Source: Temnopleurus reevesii (lineage: Eukaryota; Echinodermata; Echinoidea; Temnopleuroida; Temnopleuridae). From it: 64,000 nucleotides of DNA. Position 1 is the first letter of the stretch; each line of letters opens with the position of its first letter. Where the stretch lies: NCBI GenBank assembly GCA_036244855.1, contig BQKZ01001432.1, forward strand, positions 13,508 to 77,507. The letters run 5' to 3'. The notes under the pieces are model-generated. The model did not search any database. It saw only the letters and a program-made list of their open reading frames with translations, and was not told the DNA's origin. A program made the translations under genes and the position numbers. Of the stretch, positions 47,071-59,680 are shown one piece after another.

Positions 47071-49800
47071 ACGCACCGGCGGTGGTTGTGAGGTTTGAAC
47101 GATTTTTTTTTTCATGAAAGATCGCTTCATTCCAAGTCAGACGATTAACTGACTGAGCTTTGTATCAGCTCTTACTGATCGATGTACATTAGACCTGTCG
47201 TTAACCACGAGCGGGCATATTTTCAAAGGAAATGGTTTGTCAACGTTCTCGTATTCAGAGTCTTTGTTAGATGATCCGCCCATAGGTCGAAAACATCGAG
47301 TAGCTCATTCGGCAGGGCGTTTAACATGGATTGAAGTAACCCCTCACAGCATGGATTCGAACTTCTCAGCTGAAATAATAATTTTAGTATATGTTGTAAA
47401 TGCTTGTACATGGTGATAAGGAGCAATATGGTATACATGAATTTCTGGAAAAAATGTAGTCATTGTAAAATTGCACCCAAAAGGGGGGTTACCCTAGTGT
47501 TGCAATCTTTTTACCTATCTATATAGGGATGTAATTACATTTGATTCACACTCGTTAAGAAAACAAAGTGAAATTTATATTAATTTTTTCAATCATACCT
47601 TCGTGCTAATTTTAGAATTCTAAAGTCACGACACTTTATTATTCATGATGTTTCGAAATGAATATTGATGAGCAATTAACAAGAACATTACCGTAAATAA
47701 TGACTTGTTCGAAGTTCATGCTTGAAAACAGGAAGCTCGTTATTATACGATAATCTATTTATTCACAGTGATATCTAAATTCCATTGTTTGATATAATTT
47801 AATGAAGAAATCTATTCTAGTTGCACAGGAAATTTCTCGTTAATGAAAATAAAAAAATAGGAAAATGTTATGAATATTCAGAATAGCCTAGATCAATTCG
47901 GAGTTCCTGTATCACTGAATTTGGCCATTTCCAACTTAATAAAAAGACAGGGTAATCTCGTTCAAGTAGCATGGTCTGCTTTGCAAGAGAACCCTGCTAA
48001 AACACTAAGTACACCATGATACAAAACCATGATACAAAACAGAAAAAATGATACATTATATTTAAAAAAAACACAAATGGGAAGGGGAATATGATTGCAC
48101 GTAAAAGCATGTAAAATAGCAAAACAAGTAAATAAGACGAATAAATAGTTAACACAAAATGAACAGCATGCATCACTTGTATAAAAAAAATCAAAATATC
48201 CTAATAGGCGCGAGACAAATGAGAAGTGGGTTGTGGGTATTTTTATTACGAAGAAAAGGGAATGTTTGGAATTAGACTGGAAGTAAACTGTAGAGTTTAT
48301 TTGCGGTACATGAAAAAAGAGCAATTTTCGCTTCCAGTTTTTGGCTTAAGCAGGAAATGCGGTTTGTTTCGAAAAATTTTCTCGGAAAATAGCCTTATCC
48401 CTGCTATTTCAAAAGAAAAATACCAAAATCATACCAAAACGGTAAAAATATATAGGTAATTCTACAAGCCCACAAACATGTCAATTTACAGCTCTCTTTT
48501 ATTGTGTAGAGTGCAAGTAATCTAGTGTGGTCAAGGGCATTGTTTGATGCTTGGAGGATACGAGATTTAATTACTGTCCGGTATAATTTGCTCCTCAAGG
48601 TTTAATGAAGGATATTAAGATTTATAAAAAAAACATTTGAACGATTACTCTACGCCATTAAAAGTTTAAACAATAGTATAAAGAAGAAACAAAAGTTTTT
48701 AATAAGATTATGTTTTCAAAGTGTTGACCTAAACTAGGTTTTCAATATTGTCAGTTGTTTGGAGATCATTTGATCTTTTCCATTTGTCATTTGCACGATT
48801 ATACTTGAAGTATGATATTATACTTGAAATATGATATTATACTTGAAATATTATAATATCATATTGCACGATTAATTGAAATCAACCCTAACTTGATGCA
48901 ATATAATATTACGCTGTAGATTAGGGGCCGTATATATTCTGAAAACTGTTGTAACTTTTTCTGTAAACTTCTGTTACGTCCCAAAGTTAACACCCCCAAA
49001 TAAAGTATTATGAAAACTCTATTACTCTATAGTGTAGACAGAATGTGATTCTAGGCCGATGTTGAAATACACCTAATAACCTTTTTGGCAGTTTATGTAG
49101 CAGCATAACATAGAGGAAGGTAAAAACGTGAATTTCTTTGATCAGTATCATCTGACAAATCAGATGCTTTAGAATGTGAAGCATAATTTAATAAAAAATG
49201 AAATCGGCTTCTTTTGATGTCTCTCGAATCTCAAAAGGTTCAGGTTTAAGTTTTCTCAGGCAGATGAAGGCTTTCCAATTATTTTTTTTTTTGGGGGGGG
49301 GGGGGGGGGGCAATTCCCCCATTTGAACAAAATTCGCCGCTCTGTACTACGGCCGGTAGAAAAATTACTTTTATGAAAATGATTGAGTAGCAGAAACTGA
49401 AACCACACTTATGGCGTGCATCACAACATAACAAAACAAAACGATAAATCGAAACGAATTCATACTATTAATTACAATTTTCCAACAGTGGCAACCGAAA
49501 GTGTTGCCAGTAATAATAAATTGAAAGGGTTCCACAGGAAGTACTTTTTAAAAAGTTCGACGGCCTCCAAAACGAACACAGAAATAAATCTGCAATGATT
49601 CACTATCATTCATACAGTTGTGACGTAGCGACAAGAACAACATTCCGCGCTCGCAAAGAGGTATACTTATAATTGAACTCAATTCCAGCATATCACTTTA
49701 CCGTGAAATCGTCTCGGCTTAAACAAGTACTAGTACTCTGCAGATACAGCGTCACACACTCGTAAGATTATCATTCGAGATCTTGCCTGCAATCTACAAT
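47071..49800. other. Intergenic DNA, no gene seen
   Basis: AT-rich. A tRNA-like fragment on the minus strand (AAGTCAGACGATTAACTGAC near 47136) is too degraded to call. Tandem copies of a unit containing GATATTATACTTGAAATAT lie at about 48800-48860, and a long G run is at 49294-49310. The minus-strand frame at 47223-47438 lacks any recognisable domain. Confidence 0.45.
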
Positions 49801-49839
49801 ACCTTTATACAAGATCGATAAATTTGATCAGTTATAAGC

Positions 49840-49900
49840 ATGGAAAAGACGACACAACGCACTCTCCTTTTCATCGTCATAATTGGACTTCTTCTGAATG
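49840..49900 (+). CDS. Secreted TIL-domain protein, exon 1 (signal peptide)
   Basis: ATG 49840 has A at -3 and G at +4, a good initiation context. The exon encodes MEKTTQRTLLFIVIIGLLLN, a classic signal peptide: a short basic start, then a hydrophobic core. It ends at the donor G|GTATGT (49901) in phase 1. Most of the exon is the secretion signal, and the mature protein comes from exon 2, 3.5 kb downstream. A TATA-like TTTATAC lies at about 49804-49810, too close to the ATG to be a sure promoter. Confidence 0.8.
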
Positions 49901-52304
49901 GTATGTGTTTATATTGCATCTCTTTTATATTGATTAAGGTTTTATTTTGTTTTTATCCACGATTAATTTTTGTACCTCTCCTAGAACCAATAATTTATGT
50001 CAAGAATAATTGGTCAACATTAATGTCTTTATTTAGAGAATATTGTGTACTATGAGTAGTCTGGGCAATTCATTTATGTTAGAAAAAAAATTGTTAACAA
50101 GAATAACTGGTCAGAATCAATATATTGACCTAAATGAATATCGTGTAACATGAGAGGCCAATGTAATATTCATTCATGTCCTAAGACAATTGACAATTGT
50201 TTTCAAGAGTAGTTGGTCAAAATCATTATGTTTTATTTTAAAGAATATCGTCTTATCGTCTGGGTAAAATTCATTCATGTCAGAACAATCTTTGTACTAA
50301 GACAATGGAGATAGAATATGAGATTTCTAATCGTCTGCTACAGGACTATAGACATTTGTATGTGTTCCACATAATAAACTCACGTTGAAATGTATGACAA
50401 AATACCCATTTATTAAAAATTCTCACAAAGTTGCTCTAAATTTCAGATTGCCACTGTATACGAAACGGGTTTTATGATAATTATGCGTGAGATTACGTTG
50501 TAATCCATCCAAATGTGCATTCGATCTAGATGCATGCATGGATAAAACTATCGCAGCACTGGCTATAAATGAAAAAAAAATATCTTTTCAGAATATACAA
50601 TGAATAATATTGATACTGATTAGCTATGACATACCAATAACGCGAATGAAAAAATTGGCATTGATAACGCATTATTGTAATCATAATAGGCCGAGGTAAA
50701 ACAATCAAGGTTTAAAGGTAGAATACTTCTTTTTCAGCCTAAAATTTGACTTTCCATGATTGTTTTGTTATGTTGAAGAGTACTAAATTTTAAAACTAAT
50801 CACCAATCAATTTGTGAAATTCTATGAAAAAAAGGGTTAATGATTTCGGTATCAGAAGCAAAGAGCTCAAGCTTGAAAATCCCAAAGTGTGTTCATTTGA
50901 GAGCCTGAATAAGCAAACAGTAGAGCATCTAATTGTCAAATGGTTTTCTATGTACACGATATAATCTATTTCCGTAAAATTAAGTCGAACTCAATGTCAT
51001 TGCTCCTTTGTAACGCTACTGAAATCGGCTTGTGATTGTATGTCCACAAAGTTCAGTACATTGCGTTCTGATCTATTGTCCCATGACACACTTTATTTTA
51101 CAGAAATAAAATATCGTGCTTATATTGAAACTGTGAAAATATACCAGGATATACATTATTTGTTTCAGAGTGTAAAAGCTTTCCGTTGTTAACACTATTA
51201 TCCCTTTATTTGGAAAATTTTGTTGCCGGTACTTTTCAATCAAACTTGATTGTTTTTACAAAGTGGGTGTATTGTGCACTAAGCATCTTCCGGTTAATTT
51301 TTGGAAGCTCTTTAATACCTGTTTAGTACATCAATTACGTCATTATAACTCACTCAACTTTCCGGTTTACCTTCATCACCAATAACAAAGTAAACACATT
51401 ATCGTGATTATCGGTCATGTTTATAGAGCTTGGTTGCTCATGGTAGAATGTATTGCATTGTATGGGCATTATATGCGTGAGAAAAATTATTTTTTTTATA
51501 TGAAAGATGTGAAACGCACATCATGCACACACTCACGCACACACATACACACATCTTTGATAACACACATTCCTCTTTTGAACATTTGGCCTGGACCAGA
51601 AAAATCTTGCTTCGATTCAAAGTGTAAAAAGTCAGACGAACAGATAGTTTGAATAGAGTTGGACAATAAATAAGAAAGATTTAAATCAGAACTGTATTTT
51701 TTTATGCAAATGCGCAAATTTTGGTAACGTGCTATGACGCATGTTATGCACTTCTCGACTGTCATCTTATTATAAGGTTATAAAGAATTCATTTTAACCC
51801 TTAAATTGATTTTTTTAAATATCCAAAAGGTTGAATCAGTAAAATAATGCACCTTCACCCATGTATTTATTGACATAAAAAATGGTTAAGGGGTAAAGAA
51901 AGCGGAGTTTTAAAACAAGACTAAAATTTTTGCAGAGAATTGCCATTCATAATGTCATATCACGTGACCAAATGGTGCCAGTTTGAAATGATTTATTTTG
52001 TGCTTCATTCATAATAGCAGGGCATTTTTTGTCAGACATTACCAATGTTTGTAATTGGGTTAATTAGCTCAACACCACGTTGACAAACAGCTATTATGTT
52101 TTCAATAATTTTTCGCTTTCTAATTTTCCCCGTCTTTCTACGATTGCAATTTGCCCTGTAGGTTTTAGACCGCTATCTCCTTTTCTGTTTCTATTTCTCT
52201 CTTTCTCCAAGTGTATCTTGTCTTTTCATTCCTTCATTCATCTCCCCATGCACATCTTTCACCACTTCCAATAGTCACTCACTCCGTGTTTTCGTCTCGT
52301 TGAT

Positions 52305-52342
<38 letters not shown>

Positions 52343-53423
52343 CCCCTCCCTCCCTCCCCCTCCCCTCCTCATTTTTATCCTATACTTTCTATTCCATAAT
52401 TACTCTTTTCTCTCTTCATACCTCGATCCTTTATGTTATTGTCTACTGGATACCCTGTACGTATTCCGAGCTAATTAGCACACCTTCAAAATTACGACTG
52501 AAGGGGACGAGTGGTTCATAATTGATGATATTCTAATCACTTCTTGAGACGTTGCCACATCTTGTTTGGTTTCATATTCATGATATTGTGCTATTCAAGT
52601 TATGTTTAATTATAGATATATTTCTTAATTTGATCTCAAAATCATATGGTTTCAGTAATGCCATTAGTTCAGATTTTTCAATGTGTAAAAGTTTCACCCT
52701 CATCAATAACGAACTTTACAAATAGCAAAAGAACAGCAAAAAATAAAAATAAATAAGACTAAAATAAATAAATGAAATAAATAAATAAAAGCCCAAAAGA
52801 GACAACCCCCGTAAAAGAAAGAAAAGAAAAGGCAACAACGTAGAAAATTGACATAACTGAATGTATCAGACCTAAAATGAATCAAAATTTGTATCTGTAA
52901 ATGATTCCTCACCGCAAACTGTTGCACCTCTAAAAATGATGCAATATTGCACCCGACCCCGACTATGAGTTGCATTACTTTACAAAGTTACACCGTTATA
53001 AAGTGTACCATGGGAAAGGGATACTACTCACACATCCTCCCCGGTCGTTAGCTTTGCTCCCTCGTCGGCATCCCCTTGAAAAAAAAATTAATGCCCTCAG
53101 CTTCAGGCCAGTGCCCCAAAATAGGTTGACCAGTGGCCCTGAGTTGCACTTTGGGACGTGAAATGTGCGACCCAGACGAAAATTCCGTGACCCGGGTTGC
53201 AAAGTTTGTGGCGCAGGATGTGACTTTCGAATCATGGGTAAAAAATTCTCACCCTGCGTCATAACCTTTGCAACTCGGGTCAAGAACTTTGCGTTCTGGG
53301 TAGCAGACTTTGGAAGCCAGTGCCGTCCTCGACTCCAAGCCCTAAATCGCAAAGTTCGAAATTCAAAAATGTTCTGAACTTTGAATATACAATCATTATT
53401 GGTCTTTTCCCTTTACTTTCCAG
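49901..53423 (+). other. TIL gene intron (3.5 kb)
   Basis: Phase 1 intron bounded by GTATGT and TTTCCAG. It includes a CT microsatellite (about 52308-52345) and A-rich low complexity (about 52735-52830). An inverted-repeat element lies close to its 3' end (53188-53282). Confidence 0.75.
53188..53282. repeat. Fold-back repeat near the TIL exon 2 acceptor
   Basis: TGACCCGGGTTGCAAAGTTT (from 53188) is the near-inverse of AACCTTTGCAACTCGGGTCA (to 53282). The pairing continues with GGCGCAGG and CCCTGCGTC. The surrounding GC-rich stretch (53150-53360) has several GCAAAGTT/AACTTTGC words. It ends about 60-140 bases before the splice acceptor and is probably a MITE. Confidence 0.55.
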
Positions 53424-53674
53424 GCTGTGAGGCTAGACGAAGACCGAAGGAAGGGCGCCCAGATCGCAAGCAAGGACCTTGCGGTGGAGATCTCATGTGG
53501 AAGAACTGCGGTGGGTGTCAGGAGGTCTGCGGGGAACCAGGACCCATCATGTGCAGCAGGATGTGCCATCGTGGATGCTTCTGCCCAGGAATAGGACAGT
53601 TCAAACTATCCCGAACCAGCAATGAATGCGTGAAGCAGTGCCCGGATGCTCAAAACAAAAACCTCACCGAGTAA
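53424..53674 (+). CDS. Secreted TIL-domain protease inhibitor-like protein, exon 2
   Basis: Starts after CTTTCCAG; GG|C joins to give ...LLLNGCEARRRP and a 103-aa protein ending at TAA 53672-53674. After a basic segment (ARRRPKEGRPDRKQG) comes one complete trypsin-inhibitor-like domain with ten cysteines in order: PCGGDLMWKNCGGCQEVC, PIMCSRMCHRGCFC, NECVKQC. In Ascaris-type inhibitors the reactive bond lies between the fifth and sixth cysteines. Here that loop is C-S-R-M-C, so P1 would be Arg, predicting trypsin-like targets. One extra cysteine precedes the domain. It is probably extracellular, perhaps in coelomic fluid or an egg coat (inferred). A possible polyadenylation signal is at 54686. 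Confidence 0.88.
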
Positions 53675-54685
53675 AGAGTCAGTCGGAGAGCTGTGATCAC
53701 CAGAGATCGATGTAGTCATTGTCCATATCATTTGTCATCTCGATGAGGCCGACAAATCTTTGGACGGGCGAAGTGGTCATTCACACCACCGTTTTTGCAA
53801 GACAAATTATATGTCTACCCCTAATGATCCTTGATACCCCTACTACACCTGTTTCGCCCCTCCAAAGAAAGACCTACTGAACGAAAGAAATGGTCTGTTT
53901 CACTTGCGTTACAAAGCACTTACATTATGGTTACCCTATAGAATTGAAACTCCGAGTCCTACTAAAGGTCGAAGAGTGCTGAAGATCGAGTGCCAAAGAC
54001 TGTCGAAGAGTGTCAATGAGTGCCGAAGAGTCCCGGAGAGTCCCGAATGTCTAACCTTCGGTAGTCTTTGCCCCTCTTTGGCACTCTTCGGCTTTTACTA
54101 TGACCGGAAGCTCCCAAATAGAGTTTGCGTCATAAATATACGCGATGTTGACGAGTGCAATCTGGGAAAAGCTGTATATACGTACATTATTTATGATAAA
54201 ATTGTAGCGCTTTATTTATTAAGTACCATTTTCTTTTCCTTGCTAGACAATGTCAGTCAGCGTGATATGACAGACTCACTCATGGGAAGCAAATCTCTTG
54301 TAAATCAATCCAGAATGGAAAATGTTCGATAGCGGCCCTACACTGCAAAAAGTGTTGGTCAAAAAGTCATTGGGCTAATTGTCAACCTCACTCTATTGGG
54401 CAAGAAATTGTTTACTTATCGGGTGATGTGAAAATGGATTGATAATTTTGTGGAGCGTAAATGATGTCCCTAACATGAGCAAAACATTTTCCAACAATTG
54501 TCGTGGTTGATTTTTTAATTAAAGCTATATAAAAGGGAAAACGAGCAAAAAGGCCTTGTGCAATATGTAAGTGAAGACTGGTTTGTCTTTGAAGGAACAA
54601 ATTTCATTAAAAAAAGAGCGAGAACAGTTCGAAGCAGATTTATCGAATACAACCTTTTTTATCTTGTAGTGCGTTTCGTCTTGCA
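53675..54685 (+). other. 3' region of the TIL gene
   Basis: Probable 3' untranslated sequence if AATAAA at 54686 is used. It includes tandem GAGTGCCGAAGAGTC-like words (about 53970-54045) and the inverse GGCACTCTTCGGC (about 54080), which together can fold into a hairpin. Confidence 0.4.
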
Positions 54686-54691
54686 AATAAA
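54686..54691 (+). terminator. Possible polyadenylation signal of the TIL gene
   Basis: AATAAA in the context TTGCAAATAAAGTCTG, about 1 kb after the stop codon. This is the first exact match I found downstream. Confidence 0.35.
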
Positions 54692-56427
54692 GTCTGTACA
54701 TAATAATTGTTTTAATGGTAAATTGTACATGTATACAATTTCTTTGAAGTGGTTCACAAGTTAAAGTATATTTCATTCGAAGATTACATTCCAGTCGCTC
54801 TTATCCAGAAAATATTCGAATCATTTAATCTTTAGATATATAAACATATAAAGGGGAAATACATTTTTTACTCTCTGCTTATAAATTTTGTTGGGGATGC
54901 TAACTCAAATACCTCTATAATTATGTGCAAGCTACTAAGTTCCCTCTATACGTTCAACATTTGCAGTAAAATGCATTGATGAGTTTAATTCATCGATTTA
55001 AATTTGTATTTGACTTATCATAATGATGTTTATCGCAATGTGTGGGAATTATAATGATGAGAAGTGATTATATCCGAAACATTTAAGTTTAGCAGCTAAG
55101 GGGTGGTATAAATGGCAGCACCTTTTAGTTTTACGGTGGAAATTTGCACCTTTAGGATGCAGAAATGCGCTGTTATGGTATAGGTTGTCGCACCAGTGAT
55201 GGCATCTGCACCCAAAAGTGTACGAAATGCACCATAATTTACTAGTCAGTGTGTATGTGAGAAACTTTCATCGCATATTATCATTATTATCATTATTATT
55301 ATTATTATTATTTTTATCATTATTATTATGCATGTATACATTTACATATTTTTGTGCAATCCAATAAACTTACGATTAAACTTTGTTTACTTTATAAATT
55401 GTCCAAACCTCTTTTTTTTTCTATGTATGTATGTATGTATTTATGTAAGTTTCTACTCTCGAATATCTAAGTAGTTTGTCTCATGGCAAAGAATGTTATT
55501 ATCACTTCACGTGCATTTTAAAAGACAAGACATTCCTTATTTTCCAATAACAAGTTATAGGTGATGAAAAAATATTGTGATCGAGATCAGCGCTAACTAA
55601 AGCGTGTAATGTAAAAAGAGAATTAGAGCCAAACTTATATACATGTACTATAGACATTTGTAATCGAAAATGTAATAAAATGTCTTATATAATCGCACAG
55701 ACAATTATTTCCATCTTTCGAGGTCACATAATAACTAATCAAACTCTCAGTTCTCTTATATGGTACGCATTTGAAATGAGCAAAGTTGAATTGTTGTTTA
55801 CATCCGAATTAAGCCCAGTTTATTTCCACCGTAGCAAAATTATCATAACAGGTGAGAACAAGTCACTTCGTTCTTTTATCTTGCAAATTATTCCAATGGT
55901 TATGTAAGCTGAAAATAAATAAATGCAAAGGCACTTGATGTATAATCTACTAAAAATATATGGACCATTTGTGTAATTGTTTTACAATGATTATGATTAT
56001 GAACTCACACTTCAAGATGTAGGCCTATTATACATTATAATAGTGGAACAAAAGAAGTGTTAAAAATTGATATCAGTCATGAAATAGAAATGACCACTTT
56101 TTTGTTTGATAACTTGCAAGAAAGTTGCATTTTAATACAGAGCTTTGTACAAAAATGTATATAAATATTTATGGTGATTCCAAACTATCTTTTAGTATGA
56201 TACGTATGTGTCTTTATAATTTTCTTTTCATATACGCTTTGGAAATAATGTTAAAACACGCAGTATCAAACAAAATAGTATACGACTCATATCGTTGTTA
56301 CTGTCATACTGTCATAAATTGATATTGCGGTTATTGTATGAAATATGGAGGGTTGAAGTTGGGCACCGCTTTTTATAAAACATTTTGTATTTCTACATAA
56401 TGACATCGATCGGATCGACAATTGATT
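54692..56427. other. Intergenic DNA, no gene seen
   Basis: AT-rich, with an ATT microsatellite (about 55278-55330) and a short TATG tandem repeat near 55423-55440. Around 55100-55240 the word TTTGCACC/GCACC recurs. No gene. Confidence 0.45.
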
Positions 56428-57019
56428 NNNNNNNNNNNNNNNNNNNNNNNNNNNNNNNNNNNNNNNNNNNNNNNNNNNNNNNNNNNNNNNNNNNNNNNNN
56501 NNNNNNNNNNNNNNNNNNNNNNNNNNNNNNNNNNNNNNNNNNNNNNNNNNNNNNNNNNNNNNNNNNNNNNNNNNNNNNNNNNNNNNNNNNNNNNNNNNNN
56601 NNNNNNNNNNNNNNNNNNNNNNNNNNNNNNNNNNNNNNNNNNNNNNNNNNNNNNNNNNNNNNNNNNNNNNNNNNNNNNNNNNNNNNNNNNNNNNNNNNNN
56701 NNNNNNNNNNNNNNNNNNNNNNNNNNNNNNNNNNNNNNNNNNNNNNNNNNNNNNNNNNNNNNNNNNNNNNNNNNNNNNNNNNNNNNNNNNNNNNNNNNNN
56801 NNNNNNNNNNNNNNNNNNNNNNNNNNNNNNNNNNNNNNNNNNNNNNNNNNNNNNNNNNNNNNNNNNNNNNNNNNNNNNNNNNNNNNNNNNNNNNNNNNNN
56901 NNNNNNNNNNNNNNNNNNNNNNNNNNNNNNNNNNNNNNNNNNNNNNNNNNNNNNNNNNNNNNNNNNNNNNNNNNNNNNNNNNNNNNNNNNNNNNNNNNNN
57001 NNNNNNNNNNNNNNNNNNN
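56428..57019. other. Assembly gap (592 N)
   Basis: Run of unknown bases. The right flank is poly-C followed by poly-A (57029-57080), which probably stopped the assembly. Long open frames across it are artefacts. Confidence 0.99.
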
Positions 57020-57234
57020 AAAGGAAAAACCCCCCCCCCCCCCAAAAAAAAAAAAACAAAAAAAAAAACAAAAAAAAAAACATTGCTTTCACAAAGTGAA
57101 TGGGTCTACTCCACCCAAAGAGCTTTATAAAGATATTTGACCCCACCTGGCGTAAATATTCAGAATTGAATGAGAAACGCCTTTAAATCTAAATCATTCA
57201 TCATCATTTGATACCCACCCAGTCAGTAAACCTA

Positions 57235-57413
57235 CCTCATACTCGACTGGGCGCGGCGCGGCGGGGCGAAGGCCCGGCCGCCGCCGCGCCGTGCGCGCCG
57301 GTACCGTCACGTACGTATAGCGCTTACCGTACCGGCGCGCTTGCTTGCTTGCATGCTTGTAATATCTCCGAGCTGCAGGCGTGAACAAGAACAAGGGGCC
57401 ATCTAACGCTCTG
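57235..57413 (+). promoter_or_regulatory. CpG-rich promoter and untranslated first exon (probably of the ABHD2-like gene)
   Basis: The most GC- and CpG-rich stretch of the window (about 57247-57340, full of GCGCGG, GGCCGG and CGCGCC). It is followed by a less GC-rich piece ending at a good donor, CTCTG|GTAAGA (57414). The next plus-strand acceptor with an open coding exon is at 63284. This matches a CpG promoter with a noncoding first exon and a 5.9 kb intron. Transcript data would be needed to fix the start. Confidence 0.45.
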
Positions 57414-58010
57414 GTAAGAAAATATTCCTATCACATTTGTTTCATAATGTAAGAAATATTTAGAGTTTTTTATTTTCCGCTAAATGTAGTTAGTGACACA
57501 GTGTAATTGAGTAAAAACATCACCGAGACGAGTGCAGTTAGGTCTGCCATACAATTTATGATTGCATAGGCTCACAATATTCACATAATGTCCTAGTCCG
57601 GCATGTAGAAATTTCTGTCATGTCTGTCCAGCCATTCAGCCAAATTAAATTCCGTATTAAATTCATGTCATCCTCCCAAAACGGCTGAATTGCAGCGTTT
57701 TGCGGTTTAGCCACTGTGTCATACCAGCTCAGACTAGGATTAGTTATATTGATATTACCTGTCTTTGGGCAATTTCCTATTAAACCTGTGAATTAAAAAT
57801 ACTTTATAGGCCTGACGTTAAAGTTACATGCATGGGCATAGCCATCAGCAAATATCTGAATATAGTGGTTCAACTTCTAGAACCTTGCACCTTACATAAG
57901 GATAATTACAGGTATTTGGTCAAAATATTTCATTGAAATATGAGTTATGTACATTAGCAAAGTACGAAAATACACCCAATGAATGCAGTGGTCTTTAATA
58001 TAGCGATGAT

Positions 58011-58011
58011 T

Positions 58012-58047
<36 letters not shown>
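58011..58047. repeat. GAT trinucleotide microsatellite
   Basis: About twelve near-perfect GAT units. Confidence 0.95.
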
Positions 58048-58048
<1 letters not shown>

Positions 58049-58904
58049 CTCATTGACTGATCTGCTAGTTGCTGCTTGTTTCATATTCATCACAACAATA
58101 TCAGCTCGCTCCGTTTAGCTCAGCTCAAAAACTTTGTTTTCAATCATTTTCAATTCAAGCCTCAGGCTTGTGTGCAGTGTACATGCTAAAGTGCCTGTTC
58201 CCGCCAGAGCAGAGGTCCTGCTTAAAATGTGGTAATGTCCCATGAATATACATGTACTCAATCATCGGGTGTCTCATCACGTGTAGTATGAAACCAGAGA
58301 GAAGATTTTACTCTTTACAATTCTTCTTTTTATAAGTTGCCATTTGATTTTAAATGATATTTGTGTTCATAATATTCAATAGGATACAGTATGTGTTTAT
58401 TATTGAAATCTAAAAATATTAATTTTCAATGCATAATTGCTGCAAAATATGATGGATTCTGTTTTATTTTGTTACATAAACTGTCGGAACACCCAACTCC
58501 TCATCTTGACTATCTAATAAATCATTATTTCTTAAATACAACTTTCATTATTTTACTTACAAATACAAAATTCATCTTCATTTGATTTTGAATTTCCCTC
58601 TTCATAAAATCATTATGAATACCTGTGAACCCTTGATTTACCTTGATATTGGGCATAAAGTAAAACAAACTTATTTGACCCTCTGAAACCATAACCTTTA
58701 AAACCCCTGTTCCCAATGATTAAACAATTAAAACAATAGTAAATATTACAGTATATTAGGTATTGTTGAATTGACTTTTTTCATTCTTTATTCATAAAGG
58801 AGCACATCCAGGTTATGTTTAGCCCCCCCCCCCCCCCAAAAAAAGAAAAAAAAGAATAGTAGATGAGTAATTGAGCACATAATTTGCATTGTGATCAATA
58901 TTTC

Positions 58905-59680
58905 AGTACTCAATCCAATTCAATTCAATATTTATTTTACTCATAAAATGCATAAAAAAGTACAGACATGTACAAGATAGAAAATACATACATGTAAAAT
59001 TACATTTACAAATAGAAAATAAATAACAATAAAAGTAGAAGAATGAAAATATGGGTGGGGATCAAGATCTAAAGATCTTGATTGCATGACCCCATTGCAG
59101 AAACAATATTGTTTATAATTGCAAAACGGAAAGTATAATAAATGTAGGAAGAAGTGTAGTGTTGGAGAGAGACAGAAAAAGATCCTTTATAATGGATAAG
59201 AAAAAAAGGAGCCGGGGAGAAGGAAAGAAGATGAAAGAAAAAAAAAAACGAAAGAAAAAGCGTCATGCCACAAAAAGCAAAGCACAATCGCGCCAAGACA
59301 ATTGACCAGGGTGAATAAAATCATGGTAATTGTTCTGACGTGACAGCGTAACATGCTAATTGTCTTGTCTATCACCGAGAAAAAATGTTGAAAACGGAAT
59401 GATTAAAGAGGGCTAAAAGGTGACTCATTATTTGTGTAAAAGCATTTTCTTATATTGTTTTCTAAAACAATTAAGAGAACACGCAGTTTTAAGATTACTT
59501 GGTAAAGAATTCCAATGTTTAGGACCTGCATAAAAAATGGTTTGTTGGAAGACGGTCGTTCTTGCAAATGGCAAATGAAAGTCAGACCGAGAGCGGGTAG
59601 AATAAGAATGGATTTCCGAATTAAATGAAAAGTATCTTTTCAGATAAGTACATGGGGAAAAATGAAATATTCAAGACTGA
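58905..59680 (-). mobile_element. LINE retrotransposon 3' remnant
   Basis: On the minus strand, about 59428-59680 encodes the C-terminal end of a LINE ORF2 protein: ...TYLKRYFSF, then HSYSTRSRSDFHLPFARTT, the hallmark FYAGPKHWNSLPSNLK, and FRKQYKKMLLHK before a TAA stop at 59428-59430. The motif order (HxYxTR...PxxRT...FxGPKxWNSLP) is typical of CR1/jockey-type and related non-LTR elements (family knowledge). About 520 bases of 3' untranslated sequence follow, ending near 58905 in short TTGAA-type repeats, as many such LINEs do. A stop codon at about 59681 ends the frame upstream, so this is a 5'-truncated, dead copy. Confidence 0.8.

Noticed and set aside
47085..47170. tRNA-like words on the minus strand (GGTTTGAAC, AAGTCAGACGATTAACTGACTGAGCT)
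   Set aside because: Too degenerate, with a T run in the middle; cannot form a tRNA fold.
47223..47438. Minus-strand frame containing LQSMLNALPNELLDVFDLW after an acceptor-like TATTTCAG
   Set aside because: Looks somewhat coding, but is short, unrecognised and next to tRNA-like repeat debris; may be part of a repeat.
56287..57146. Long open frames of 225-257 codons
   Set aside because: They cross the 592-N gap and the poly-C/poly-A run beside it.
57194..57394. Arg-rich minus-strand frame in the CpG-rich patch
   Set aside because: GC-rich sequence lacks stop codons by chance, and the amino acid content reflects composition only.
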